From: Nitrococcus mobilis Nb-231
GTDB lineage: Bacteria; Pseudomonadota; Gammaproteobacteria; Nitrococcales; Nitrococcaceae
Length of the DNA: 64,000 nt
Direction: 5' to 3'
NCBI RefSeq assembly: GCF_000153205.1
Contig: NZ_CH672427.1
Coordinates: 995,671-1,059,670 of the forward strand
Below are positions 50,341 to 59,249 of the stretch, in pieces; position 1 is the first letter of the stretch; each line of letters begins with the position of its first letter. The translations under genes were made by a program, and so were the position numbers. The notes under the pieces were generated by a model. The model saw only the letters and a list, made by a program, of their open reading frames with translations, searched no databases and was not told where the DNA came from.

Positions 50341-52845
50341 ATGCTGACTCTTTTATGGCTGGCCTTGTTCGTAGGTTTGATCGGTATCCTCGCGTTCAAT
50401 CGTGCCCCTCTATGGCTCAACACGGCGGCAGTAGCCGCTTATTTGGTCTTGATCAGCATAGTGGGGAATCATCCTTGGCCCTGGGATGTAACGCTTTGGG
50501 TAATCTTCTTGGGAATCGCCATCCCTCTCAATGCCCCTGTATTGCGTCGTCTGATGCTCACCAAACGTCTGTTCATCCGATTCCAAAACACGCTGCCGAG
50601 CCTATCGGATACCGAAACCGCAGCCTTGGAAGCCGGCACCGTCTGGTGGGACGCAGAGTTGTTTACCGGCCGACCCGACTGGAGAAAATTGCTGGCCTAT
50701 CCGCTATCCAAGCTATCCGAAGAAGAACGGGCCTTTCTCGATGGTCCGGTGGAAACGCTCTGCCGCATGGTAGACGACTGGGACGTTACTCATAACCGTT
50801 TGGACTTGCCTCCGCAAGCCTGGCTATTTCTCAGGGAGCAAGGCTTCTTCGGGCTGATCATTCCGAAGGAGTATGGCGGCAAGGGCTTCTCAGCGCTGGC
50901 ACACTCCGAAATCACCATGAAACTCGCCAGCCACTGCAATGATCTGGGCTCTACGGTCATGGTTCCCAATTCCTTGGGTCCAGCCGAACTGCTGATACGT
51001 TACGGAACCGAGCAACAGCGTGACCATTATCTCCCGCGGCTGGCACGGGGCGAGGAGATCCCCTGCTTTGCCCTGACCGGACCGGAAGCGGGCTCCGATG
51101 CCAGCTCCATCCCGGATAAGGGAATCGTTTGCAAGGGGAATTGGAACGGTGAGCAGATCATCGGTCTGCGCCTGAACTGGGAAAAACGCTACATCACGCT
51201 TGGCCCGATCGCTACGCTGCTCGGCCTCGCCTTCAAAGCCTATGATCCGGATCATCTCTTGGGGGAACAAGAAGAACTCGGCATTACCTTGGCCCTTATT
51301 CCCACGTACACGCCCGGTGTGGAAATCGGTCGACGGCATTTCCCACTCAACGCGGCATTCATGAATGGTCCCAATCGGGGCCATAACGTCTTCATCCCGC
51401 TGGCTTGGATCATTGGCGGGCCCGAGCACATTGGCCAAGGCTGGGTCATGCTTATGGACTGCTTGGCCGTCGGTCGCTCCATTTCGCTGCCATCCGGCGC
51501 AACCGCATTGGCGAAAAAAGCGGCTCTTACGAGCGGCGGATATACCCGTATCCGCCGCCAATTTCAGCGCCCAATCGGGGAGTTCGAAGGGGTTCAGGAA
51601 GCGCTCGCTAGGATCGGCAGCAACACTTACGTGATGGATGCGGCGCGCAAACTGACCGTCAGCGCCATCGATCGAGGGGAAGAGCCGGCCGTTTTGTCCG
51701 CCGTAGTCAAATACCACCTGACCGAACGGATGCGCGCTTGCATCAATGATGCGATGGATATTCAAGGCGGCAAGGGTATTTGTCTAGGACCGAACAACTA
51801 TCTCGGCCGTGCTTACCAAACGGCGCCCATCAGCATCACCGTAGAGGGCAGTAACATCTTGACCCGGAGCATGATGATTTTCGGTCAGGGTGCGCTGCGC
51901 GCTCATCCCTATCTGCTCGCTGAGCTACTCGCAACCCGCAATCTCGATCCCGAAGCCGGCCATGCCGCATTCGACCGGTTGCTGGTCAAACACGTTGGCT
52001 GGCTCGCAAGCAATGCCGCACGGGCCTTTTTATTGGGCATCAGTCGTGGTTGGCTTACCCCGGGAGCCGGAGCCATACCAACGCGCCACTACTATAGACA
52101 GCTCAGCCGCATGGCGGCGGCTTTCGCCCTTACGGCCGATGTTTGCATGCTTGTTCTGGGCCGCTCGCTCAAACGCCGGGAACGCATCTCAGCTCGTCTC
52201 GGCGACCTGCTGAGCTACCTCTACCTGGCTTCGGCAACCCTGAAACGTTATGAGGATCAAGGCTGCCCACGAAGCGATCTGCCGCTGGTGCAATGGGGGG
52301 TGGAAGATGCCTTACACGTCATGCAGAGCCGACTGGATGAGATATTAAAGAATCTACCGACGCGCACCGCAGCGACCCTACTGCGGCTGCTGATCTTTCC
52401 CGGCGGCCGTTGGTATCGCCCCCCTGCAGACGCAATCGGCAGCCACATCGCCCGCCTGCTGATGCAACCTGGTGAGGGTCTTGAGCGACTCGTGGCCGGC
52501 GTCTACCGCAGTGCGGATCCGGGGGATGCAACCGGACAGCTGGAGGATGCCTGGGCAAAGGTTATTGCGGCCGAACCCATCGAGCGTAAAGTCGACGAGG
52601 CACGACGCTTGGGCAGCCTGAGGCTGCATTGGCGCTCGAATTTGATCGAAGCAGCGAGCAAGGCGGGAGTGATCAGCTCCGAGGAGGCAGAAATACTGCG
52701 TCAGGCCGAGCAAGCGCGCCGGAACGTAATCCGGGTAGATGATTTCGAGCCACAGGAACTGATCCGTGCAACTGACTCGAAGCGGAGTCTGGCTCCAGAG
52801 CAGACGGGAGGGCCCCATATCGCTCACGACGATGAGATCCTGTGA
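50341..52845 (+). CDS. fadE: Acyl-CoA dehydrogenase FadE
   Basis: An 834-residue flavoenzyme for the first step of fatty acid beta-oxidation, of the long gammaproteobacterial FadE type. Two hydrophobic helices at the N terminus (LLWLALFVGLIGILAFN, VAAYLVLISIVG) probably tether it to the membrane. The dehydrogenase core contains FGLIIPKEYGGKGFSALAHS, CFALTGPEAGSDASSIPDKG, GQGWVMLMDCLAVGRSISLP, DIQGGKGICLGPNNYLGRAY and VEGSNILTRSMMIFGQGALR. The C-terminal 280 residues are the family-specific DUF1974 region. AAGGAGCGACCTG precedes the ATG. The gene is divergent to dsbB and convergent with a diguanylate cyclase gene. Confidence 0.93.
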   Translation: MLTLLWLALFVGLIGILAFNRAPLWLNTAAVAAYLVLISIVGNHPWPWDVTLWVIFLGIAIPLNAPVLRRLMLTKRLFIRFQNTLPSLSDTETAALEAGTVWWDAELFTGRPDWRKLLAYPLSKLSEEERAFLDGPVETLCRMVDDWDVTHNRLDLPPQAWLFLREQGFFGLIIPKEYGGKGFSALAHSEITMKLASHCNDLGSTVMVPNSLGPAELLIRYGTEQQRDHYLPRLARGEEIPCFALTGPEAGSDASSIPDKGIVCKGNWNGEQIIGLRLNWEKRYITLGPIATLLGLAFKAYDPDHLLGEQEELGITLALIPTYTPGVEIGRRHFPLNAAFMNGPNRGHNVFIPLAWIIGGPEHIGQGWVMLMDCLAVGRSISLPSGATALAKKAALTSGGYTRIRRQFQRPIGEFEGVQEALARIGSNTYVMDAARKLTVSAIDRGEEPAVLSAVVKYHLTERMRACINDAMDIQGGKGICLGPNNYLGRAYQTAPISITVEGSNILTRSMMIFGQGALRAHPYLLAELLATRNLDPEAGHAAFDRLLVKHVGWLASNAARAFLLGISRGWLTPGAGAIPTRHYYRQLSRMAAAFALTADVCMLVLGRSLKRRERISARLGDLLSYLYLASATLKRYEDQGCPRSDLPLVQWGVEDALHVMQSRLDEILKNLPTRTAATLLRLLIFPGGRWYRPPADAIGSHIARLLMQPGEGLERLVAGVYRSADPGDATGQLEDAWAKVIAAEPIERKVDEARRLGSLRLHWRSNLIEAASKAGVISSEEAEILRQAEQARRNVIRVDDFEPQELIRATDSKRSLAPEQTGGPHIAHDDEIL

Positions 52846-52890
52846 TATCGCAGGACTGACGGTCAACGGGAAGAGATACTGATAATCGAT

Positions 52891-54501
52891 TCACGATTTC
52901 CTCTTCGAGGCGCCCACCTCATATATTACGATCCGATTGCGACCGGTCTGCTTAGCTTTATAGAGCGCCTGGTCGGCCCAATACATGAGATCGGTCGAGT
53001 CGTCGATCTCGGGAAACGCGGCCACTCCCGCGCTGAAGCTCGCTTGGAAAGTACCATTCAGAGCAATCTGGCTGATCCGGCCGAAGGCAATCCGAATTTC
53101 ATCCAGCGTACGTTTCCCATCCTCCGCGGTCGACTCGGGCATGATTACCGCAAACTCCTCTCCGCCATAACGTCCTACGTAATCCGAGCGCCGCAGCCGC
53201 TGCTTAAACAAGCGCGCCAGCGTCTTGATCACACGATCTCCGGCCGGATGGCCATAGGTGTCGTTAACAGCCTTAAAATCATCAAGGTCCACCATGGCAA
53301 AGGCCAGCGGTGTCTGGCGGCGAATAGCACGGGCAAGTTCCTTACCGAGCTGTTCTTTGGTGCAGGTATGATTGAGTAATCCGGTCAGGTTGTCAGTGAG
53401 CATCAGCGAGCGCAACTTACGCCCACGTTCGGCACGGATTCTCACGAAGCGAACCAGATAACTGGCGTGGGTCGGCCCTGAGAGGAAATCATCGCCTCCC
53501 ACGCCGATGGCGTCGAGCTGTTGATCCATAGCCGTTCGTGGCCCGAGAAACACGATCGGGATGCTGGTATGGATCGGGAATTGACGAATGATCCGGGCCA
53601 GCTCAGCACCCGTGCACTCATCCAGATACATGGCCATGAGGATGACATCCGGGGAAAACTCCTGCAAAGCGGTCAGCGCCTTCTCCGGCTGGCTCACCGC
53701 AGTCACCTCCAACCCCCCGTCTTCGAGTATCCCACAATAATTGTTCGCCCGCGCTACGCTCGGCTCCACCAGAAGTACGTGCAGGCGATCCGGCTCGCGC
53801 CGATGAGTCAGCAAATCGAGCTCCATTACCAAGTCATGAGGATCAACAGGGGGGATGAGATAAGATGCCACCCCGGCGCGTACTGCATTGAGCCGGGTTT
53901 GAAAATCGTCATTATGGCTGACGCCAAGTACCGGCAGCAGGCGCCCGGCCGAGTCCCGCACTTGAACCAATAACCGTGTGAGCGCTTCAGCACTGCCCGG
54001 TGCGTCCAGATCCATGATGATTGCATTGGCTGGATAATCGAGTAAGGCCGCAATCAAACCATCACCATCGACAACGGAGCGAAGCCGGTAGCCGAACAGA
54101 CCCATCTCGCGACTGAGCTGATTGACAATATCGTAACTTTGCTCCAGCACCAGTATCTGGTGGCGCGCATCTTGATCGCTCAGAAGGATAACCCCGTCAG
54201 CGGGTTCTTCGATGCTACTGCGCAGAGCTTCCAGATCCTTAGCAATATGCATGAGAAACTCTGGGCCCAGATGCTCCTGTCCCGCCGCTGCGGGAGCCAA
54301 CTTGTGGCTCAGGTTCTGGACGAGTTTGGCGGCATGCTCGAGCCCAGCTGCTTGGAGACGTTTAGTGAAAACCTCGATCAGCTGCACCATCCGTATCAGG
54401 TTGCCATACTCGGAACCGTATCTGATTGCATGCCATGTGCGTTCAAGCTCAGTGACAGTCTGACGAATGGAAGTCATCTCTATATTATTTGCATCCTGCA
54501 C
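52891..54501 (-). CDS. Two-receiver diguanylate cyclase with a degenerate receiver
   Basis: A 536-residue cytoplasmic protein. Residues 1-110 form a helical region that may be Hpt-like. A first receiver-like domain (about 113-232) keeps an aspartate at the acceptor position (D164 in AIIMDLDAPGS). A second (about 240-360) has alanine there (A290 in DVILMAMYLDECTGAE). The GGDEF domain (about 365-530) has FAMVDLDDFKAVNDTYGH, RSDYVGRYGGEEFAVIM with an RxxD inhibitory site, and FSAGVAAFPEIDDSTDLM, so diguanylate cyclase activity is expected. The layout resembles PleD, with the phospho-receiver lost in the second domain. It is convergent with fadE, stops 46 bp apart. Confidence 0.85.
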   Translation of the reverse strand: MQDANNIEMTSIRQTVTELERTWHAIRYGSEYGNLIRMVQLIEVFTKRLQAAGLEHAAKLVQNLSHKLAPAAAGQEHLGPEFLMHIAKDLEALRSSIEEPADGVILLSDQDARHQILVLEQSYDIVNQLSREMGLFGYRLRSVVDGDGLIAALLDYPANAIIMDLDAPGSAEALTRLLVQVRDSAGRLLPVLGVSHNDDFQTRLNAVRAGVASYLIPPVDPHDLVMELDLLTHRREPDRLHVLLVEPSVARANNYCGILEDGGLEVTAVSQPEKALTALQEFSPDVILMAMYLDECTGAELARIIRQFPIHTSIPIVFLGPRTAMDQQLDAIGVGGDDFLSGPTHASYLVRFVRIRAERGRKLRSLMLTDNLTGLLNHTCTKEQLGKELARAIRRQTPLAFAMVDLDDFKAVNDTYGHPAGDRVIKTLARLFKQRLRRSDYVGRYGGEEFAVIMPESTAEDGKRTLDEIRIAFGRISQIALNGTFQASFSAGVAAFPEIDDSTDLMYWADQALYKAKQTGRNRIVIYEVGASKRKS

Positions 54502-54945
54502 CTGTGCCCTCCTTGCGCCCGCTGCCCAGGTTGCCGCCTTTCCTCCAAGCCACGCTGCCAGTGGAACTCATCCGATGAGGCCAGCAGACGACTCTCAATA
54601 TAATTCCATGAAAGTATTTTGGATTAAAAATTAAACACGTCACGCATTATTTTTATTTTAACTGGACTATTAGCTTAATGCTGCCCGAGTTGGAAGCGGG
54701 GTATATGTGACAGCGGTCGCGAACAGGCATGGAGGCAGTTGATCTTCGCGCTGACGGCTGAAGCGATAAACGGGCTCATCGATCTACCCTGGTAGATGTT
54801 GCCCGCAGGCGCCTTCCGACTACCCGTGAGAGGGGGGAAGAAGGAGATAGTTTCCCTTTGATCCGAATTAACTATAAGACCATGATATCAGGGAAACAAT
54901 CTATCGAATAACAGCGACATCATAGGTAAGCTTACGGCAACTCCC
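54502..54945. other. Intergenic region upstream of the diguanylate cyclase gene
   Basis: About 440 bp. Its left third is AT-rich and probably holds the cyclase promoter. On the plus strand a short frame reads REQAWRQLIFALTAEAINGL and IDLPW before a stop, protein-like but without start or family I recognise, possibly a gene scar. No RNA gene was identified. Confidence 0.35.
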
Positions 54946-55281
54946 TCAGATGAGTCCCAGCTGGAGCTTGCCTGCTTCGGATACACGATCGGAACTCCAC
55001 GGCGGATCCCAAGTCAACTCGACCTCAGCCGCCCGCACACCAGCAACCTGCTCGACGGCGGATTTGACCATACCCGGCATTTGGCCTGCAACAGGACAGG
55101 AAGGGCTCGTCAGCGTCATCACAACATCCACGAAGCCCTCGTCATTGACATCCAATTCGTAGATCAACCCCAGCGCGTAGATGTTGATCGGTATCTCCGG
55201 GTCGTAGACACACTGCAGTGCCTCCACCACCGCTTCGCGTAGCCTCTCACCACCCACTTTTGCGGTAGCGGCCTCGCTCAT
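54946..55281 (-). CDS. sufT: SufT-like DUF59 (MIP18) protein
   Basis: A 111-residue DUF59-domain protein that helps iron-sulfur cluster assembly or transfer in SUF systems. Typical parts are LREAVVEALQCVYDPEIPIN, IYALGLIYELDVNDEGFVDV and VMTLTSPSCPVAGQMPG with the conserved cysteine. The ATG is preferred because GAGGTG lies 6 bp upstream; an in-frame GTG three codons earlier is possible. It is the last gene of the leftward suf operon, 10 bp after sufU. Confidence 0.88.
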   Translation of the reverse strand: MSEAATAKVGGERLREAVVEALQCVYDPEIPINIYALGLIYELDVNDEGFVDVVMTLTSPSCPVAGQMPGMVKSAVEQVAGVRAAEVELTWDPPWSSDRVSEAGKLQLGLI

Positions 55282-55291
55282 TCGATTCACC

Positions 55292-55735
55292 TCACTCGGT
55301 GGTTACCTCGTCCTTCTCTGTCAATGCCGCATGCAGCGTATGCCACGCGAGAGTGGCACATTTGACCCGCATGGGGTAATCTCGCACGCCCGCCAACACT
55401 GCGATTTTGCCGAGGGCTGCTTCAGGGCAGGCCTCGTCGCGAGTCACCAAATCATGAAATTGATCGAAGAGAGCTTGCGCCTCGTCGACAGTCTTGCCTT
55501 CGAGCACCTCGGTCATGATGGAAGCCGACGCCGTCGAGATCGCGCAGCCATCGCCTTGGAAGCCGATACTGGCGATCATCCCGTCTTCAACACTAAGCTG
55601 GATCGTCACACGATCGCCGCACAGCGGGTTGTAGCCATCCGCCTGGTGTGAATGCGGCTCCACACTTCGGAAATTCCGCGGGTGCTTATTGTGGTCGAGA
55701 ATGACCTCTTGATATAGGTCGCGTAGATCAGACAT
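55292..55735 (-). CDS. sufU: SUF scaffold/sulfur-transfer protein SufU
   Basis: A 147-residue IscU-fold protein. The three conserved cysteines are in YNPLCGDRVTIQL, GFQGDGCAISTASASIM and MRVKCATLAWHTL, and an aspartate follows the first. The insertion between the second and third cysteine regions is typical of SufU, which in Gram-positive bacteria binds zinc and takes sulfur from SufS. In gammaproteobacteria it occurs in sufBCDSU-type operons like this one in place of SufE. It begins directly after the sufS stop and precedes sufT by 10 bp. Confidence 0.9.
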   Translation of the reverse strand: MSDLRDLYQEVILDHNKHPRNFRSVEPHSHQADGYNPLCGDRVTIQLSVEDGMIASIGFQGDGCAISTASASIMTEVLEGKTVDEAQALFDQFHDLVTRDEACPEAALGKIAVLAGVRDYPMRVKCATLAWHTLHAALTEKDEVTTE

Positions 55736-56995
55736 TCAGATAAACAACTCCCTAACCTTGCCCAGTGCGCGCACGAGCGCATCCACGTCATCGTAAGTGT
55801 TGTACACTCCGAACGAGGCTCGGGCTGTAGCCGCTATGCCGTAGCGCTGCATCACGGGTTGCGCACAATGATGGCCCGCCCGAATCGCCACCCCTTCCAG
55901 ATCCAACACCGTCCCGATGTCATGCGGGTGCACGCGTCCCAGCACAAAGGAGATAACCCCCGCCTTGGCGGCCGCGGTGCCAATAATGCGCACGCCTTCT
56001 ACTTCACCAAGCCGCGCCGTGGCATAATCGAGCAGGGCATGCTCATGAGCGGCGACCCGCTCCGTACCGATGGCATGAACATAATCGATCGCCGCACCTA
56101 AACCGACGACACCGGCGATATTCGGAGTACCGGCCTCGAAGCGTTGCGGCGGCTCAGCAAATTCGCTGCGCTCGAAGGTGACGTAGCGGATCATCTCGCC
56201 ACCGCCCTGATACGGCGGCATTTCACGCAGTAGATCCAACCGTCCCCATAAAACGCCCACCCCGGAGGGCCCATAAATCTTGTGGCCCGAGAAACAGTAA
56301 AAATCACAGCCTAACTCGGCCACATCCACTGACAGATGAGGAACTGACTGGGCGCCGTCGACCAGCACTGCCGCACCACGCTCATGTGCCGCGGCGATCA
56401 TCTCCTGCACTGGGTTGACGGTACCCAAGGCATTGGAAACGTGTACCACGCTGACGAACTTCGTTCGCGCCGTGAGTCGGCTGCGAAAATCCTCTAAATC
56501 CACCTCACCCGTATCCGTTATCGGCGAAACCACGAGCGTGGCGCCCGCTTGCTCACACAACAACTGCCAGGGGACGATATTGGAATGATGCTCCATACCC
56601 GTAATCAGAATTTCATCGCCGGGACCCAACCGGGGCCGCACATAACTATGCGCCACCAGATTAATAGCCTCGGTGGCACCGCGAACGAAAACCACTTCCC
56701 GGTCGTCAGCGCCGTTGAGCAGCGCTCGAACCTTGCCACGCACTGCCTCATACGCCTGCGTGGATCGCTGTGAGAGTTGGTAGACGCCACGGTGAATATT
56801 TGCATAATAGTTCTGGTAGCACTCCTCGATCGCCCGGATCACGGCTACAGGCTTCTGTGCGCTGGCTGCGCTATCCAGAAATACCAACCGCTTGCCGTTC
56901 ATCGGCTGAGCGAGGATCGGAAAGTCCGCTCGTATGCGCTCCACCGCAAGAGGTGCGACTGCGGCATGCTCCTGCACTGGATTGACCGTGCTCAT
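55736..56995 (-). CDS. sufS: Cysteine desulfurase SufS
   Basis: A 419-residue group II PLP cysteine desulfurase that mobilises sulfur from cysteine for Fe-S assembly. Marks are VFLDSAASAQKPVAVIRAIE, NIHRGVYQLSQRSTQAYEAV, EILITGMEHHSNIVPWQLL, the PLP lysine in CFSGHKIYGPSGVGVLWG, and the active cysteine in IRAGHHCAQPVMQRYG. Its ATG overlaps the end of sufD by 4 bp and its stop directly abuts sufU, so it is an inner gene of the suf operon. Confidence 0.93.
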   Translation of the reverse strand: MSTVNPVQEHAAVAPLAVERIRADFPILAQPMNGKRLVFLDSAASAQKPVAVIRAIEECYQNYYANIHRGVYQLSQRSTQAYEAVRGKVRALLNGADDREVVFVRGATEAINLVAHSYVRPRLGPGDEILITGMEHHSNIVPWQLLCEQAGATLVVSPITDTGEVDLEDFRSRLTARTKFVSVVHVSNALGTVNPVQEMIAAAHERGAAVLVDGAQSVPHLSVDVAELGCDFYCFSGHKIYGPSGVGVLWGRLDLLREMPPYQGGGEMIRYVTFERSEFAEPPQRFEAGTPNIAGVVGLGAAIDYVHAIGTERVAAHEHALLDYATARLGEVEGVRIIGTAAAKAGVISFVLGRVHPHDIGTVLDLEGVAIRAGHHCAQPVMQRYGIAATARASFGVYNTYDDVDALVRALGKVRELFI

Positions 56996-58323
56996 AACAC
57001 TTCCCCCGTCAGCTCGGCGCCTGGTAGCCGTTGCAACAGCAACTGGCGTTCGTATTGATAAAGCCGATCCAGACGAATTGGCTTGAGCATCTCGGCAGCG
57101 AATGCAAACGTCAGCAGACCTTGAGCCTCATCAAGCCCGATGCCGCGGGTATTGAGATAAAACAACGCTTCATCGTCGAGCTTGCCCACGGTGGAACCAT
57201 GCGAACACTTGACGTCGTCGGCATGGATCTCGAGCCGTGGATTGGAGTGCGCGAGCGCCAGCTTTCCCAGCAGCAAATTGCGATTCTGCTGTTGCGCATC
57301 AATCTTCTGCGCGCGTTCGAACACCTTCACCAGTCCATCGAAGACGGTCTCCGAGCGCCCCTGCAAGACACCCTTGAATACCTGCCGGCTGGTACCGTGC
57401 TCCGCCTTGTGATTGACCCAGGTGTGGTGGTCGCAATACTGCCGGCCCGTGGTCAGGTACAGACCATTGAGCGTGACATCGGCACCCGGGCCGATCAGAT
57501 TGGCGTAGATGTCAGTGCGCGCGAGCTTGGCACCACAGGCGAGCGAGTGAATGTGGACGGTTGCATCCCGAAATGTCTCGGCATGAACCGCTCCGAGGTG
57601 AGCGCTGCCCGCGCCCTCCTCCTGTACCTTGTAGTAATCGACGTTGGCTCCTTGTCGGGCCACGATCTCCGTAACCGGACAGTTCAGCGCAAAAGGCTCG
57701 TCGGCGCCGACAAACTGTTCTATCAGGGTAACCTGAGAGGCCTCTTCGGCTACGAGCACGGTGCGCGGATAAACTGCGCGGCGATCGGCCTCGGGGGTCA
57801 ACAAATGGACCACCACGACCGGTTGCTCCACCGTTGCCCCACGAGCCACATGCATTATGGCACCGTCGCGAAAGAAAGCCGTATTGAGCGCCGTGAACGG
57901 ATGTGTTTCGGTATCAACAAAACCACCAAGTGCTTCCTGGATAACCGCTGGCAAACGCTCGCCGTACTCGGACAACGGCGCCAGTGTCAACCCGTTCGGC
58001 AACTTGTCCACGTCGGATAAGCCCGGATCGAACCAACCATCGACGAATACCAAGCGATGTACTTGGCCCAGCACGCCCACTTTTTCGAGCAACTCCGGCC
58101 CCATCTGGCCCGGTCCGCTGGCGGGCACGAAATGCTCGCGCAGTACCGGCGTAAGATCGGTCTTGCGCCACGCCTCCACCTTCCGCCCGGGGAATCCTTG
58201 CGCTTCGAAGCACTCGATGCCGTGCTGGCGCAGCCGCGCCAACCACTCGGGTGCGTCTTGATGAGCCGAATGCGCCTCGTAATCCTGTAAGTAAACACTT
58301 TTCTGTTCAGCAATCGCTTCCAT
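56992..58323 (-). CDS. sufD: Fe-S cluster assembly protein SufD
   Basis: A 443-residue beta-helix protein that with SufB and SufC forms the SufBC2D scaffold. It reads RQHGIECFEAQGFPGRKVEA, WRKTDLTPVL, FVGADEPFALNCPVTEIVAR, YANLIGPGADVTLNGLYLTT and the C-terminal KCSHGSTVGKLDDEALFYLN with the conserved histidine, then GIGLDEAQGLLTFAFAAEML. It is 18 bp downstream of sufC and overlaps sufS by 4 bp. Confidence 0.92.
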   Translation of the reverse strand: MEAIAEQKSVYLQDYEAHSAHQDAPEWLARLRQHGIECFEAQGFPGRKVEAWRKTDLTPVLREHFVPASGPGQMGPELLEKVGVLGQVHRLVFVDGWFDPGLSDVDKLPNGLTLAPLSEYGERLPAVIQEALGGFVDTETHPFTALNTAFFRDGAIMHVARGATVEQPVVVVHLLTPEADRRAVYPRTVLVAEEASQVTLIEQFVGADEPFALNCPVTEIVARQGANVDYYKVQEEGAGSAHLGAVHAETFRDATVHIHSLACGAKLARTDIYANLIGPGADVTLNGLYLTTGRQYCDHHTWVNHKAEHGTSRQVFKGVLQGRSETVFDGLVKVFERAQKIDAQQQNRNLLLGKLALAHSNPRLEIHADDVKCSHGSTVGKLDDEALFYLNTRGIGLDEAQGLLTFAFAAEMLKPIRLDRLYQYERQLLLQRLPGAELTGEVL

Positions 58324-58341
58324 CCGGACCTCCGTCGCCAG

Positions 58342-59097
58342 TTAAGCGGCGGCCTCCTCAAACAGTGCGTAACCGCTCTCCTCTAACTCCTCGGCAAGTT
58401 CCTTACCACCGGTCTTGACGATTCGTCCACGGAGCAGCACGTGCACCTCATCCGGGACGATGTAGTTGAGCAGGCGCTGGTAATGCGTAATGACCAGGAA
58501 GCCGCGCTCTTCGTTGCGCAGGGAATTCACGCCCTCCGCCACGGTACGCAAAGCATCGATGTCCAGCCCGGAATCTGTCTCATCAAGGATCGCTAGATAC
58601 GGCTCCAACACGGCGAGCTGAAAGATCTCGTTGCGCTTCTTCTCTCCCCCTGAAAAGCCTTCGTTGACGGGGCGTCGCAACAGCGACTCATCCAGATTCA
58701 CGGACTTGGCGCGCTCTTTGATGAGCTGGAGGAATTCCATGGCATCCAGCTCCTGCTCGCCTCGGTACTTGCGAATCGCGTTCAGAGCGGCCTTGAGAAA
58801 GTACGTATTAGATACCCCAGGAATCTCGACCGGGTACTGAAAGCCCAAAAAAACGCCTTCCCGAGCCCGATCCTCGGGCGACAGCTCCAATAGATTACGA
58901 TCTTGGAAAAATACTTCGCCGTCGGTTACCTCGTAGCTCGGGTCGCCGGCCAGAACTTTCGCTAACGTACTCTTGCCGGAGCCGTTCGGCCCCATGATCG
59001 CGTGCGTCTCCCCGCGCTCGATCTTGAGGTTTATCCCCTTAAGAATCTCCACGCCTTGGATCTTGGCATGCAGATTTCGGATCTCAAGCAGTGCCAT
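58342..59097 (-). CDS. sufC: Fe-S assembly ATPase SufC
   Basis: A 251-residue ABC-type ATPase acting in the SufBC2D complex. Walker A is AIMGPNGSGKSTLAKVLAG, the signature is EGFSGGEKKRNEIFQLAVL, Walker B is LAILDETDSGLDIDALR, and the switch histidine is in FLVITHYQRLLNYI. VFLGFQYPVEIPGVSNTYFL is diagnostic of SufC. GGAGGGCCATTC precedes the ATG. It is separated from sufB by an unusually long 152 bp. Confidence 0.94.
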   Translation of the reverse strand: MALLEIRNLHAKIQGVEILKGINLKIERGETHAIMGPNGSGKSTLAKVLAGDPSYEVTDGEVFFQDRNLLELSPEDRAREGVFLGFQYPVEIPGVSNTYFLKAALNAIRKYRGEQELDAMEFLQLIKERAKSVNLDESLLRRPVNEGFSGGEKKRNEIFQLAVLEPYLAILDETDSGLDIDALRTVAEGVNSLRNEERGFLVITHYQRLLNYIVPDEVHVLLRGRIVKTGGKELAEELEESGYALFEEAAA

Positions 59098-59249
59098 GAA
59101 TGGCCCTCCGTCGACGTCGTCTTATCTCGATTTCAGCTTTGATCGATACCGCCGCCACGCTGCGATCAGCGGCCTCGCGCACCCAACCAAACCGCGCGAC
59201 ACGTTGTGCGCTCCGTAATCCACGGTCTTTTCCACCCGCGCCGACAGCG
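59098..59249 (-). other. 152-bp spacer between sufB and sufC
   Basis: Leftward the spacer holds a 44-codon frame starting with TTG or, nine bases later, further alternative codons ([20 protein letters not shown], then GLVGCARPLIAAWRRYRSKL) and ending 22 bp before sufC. No family is recognised and no Shine-Dalgarno sequence is evident, so it may be just spacer. No stem-loop of note was seen. Confidence 0.25.

Noticed and set aside
57031-58020. A 329-codon plus-strand frame opposite sufD
   Set aside because: Antisense shadow of a gene with full SufD signatures.
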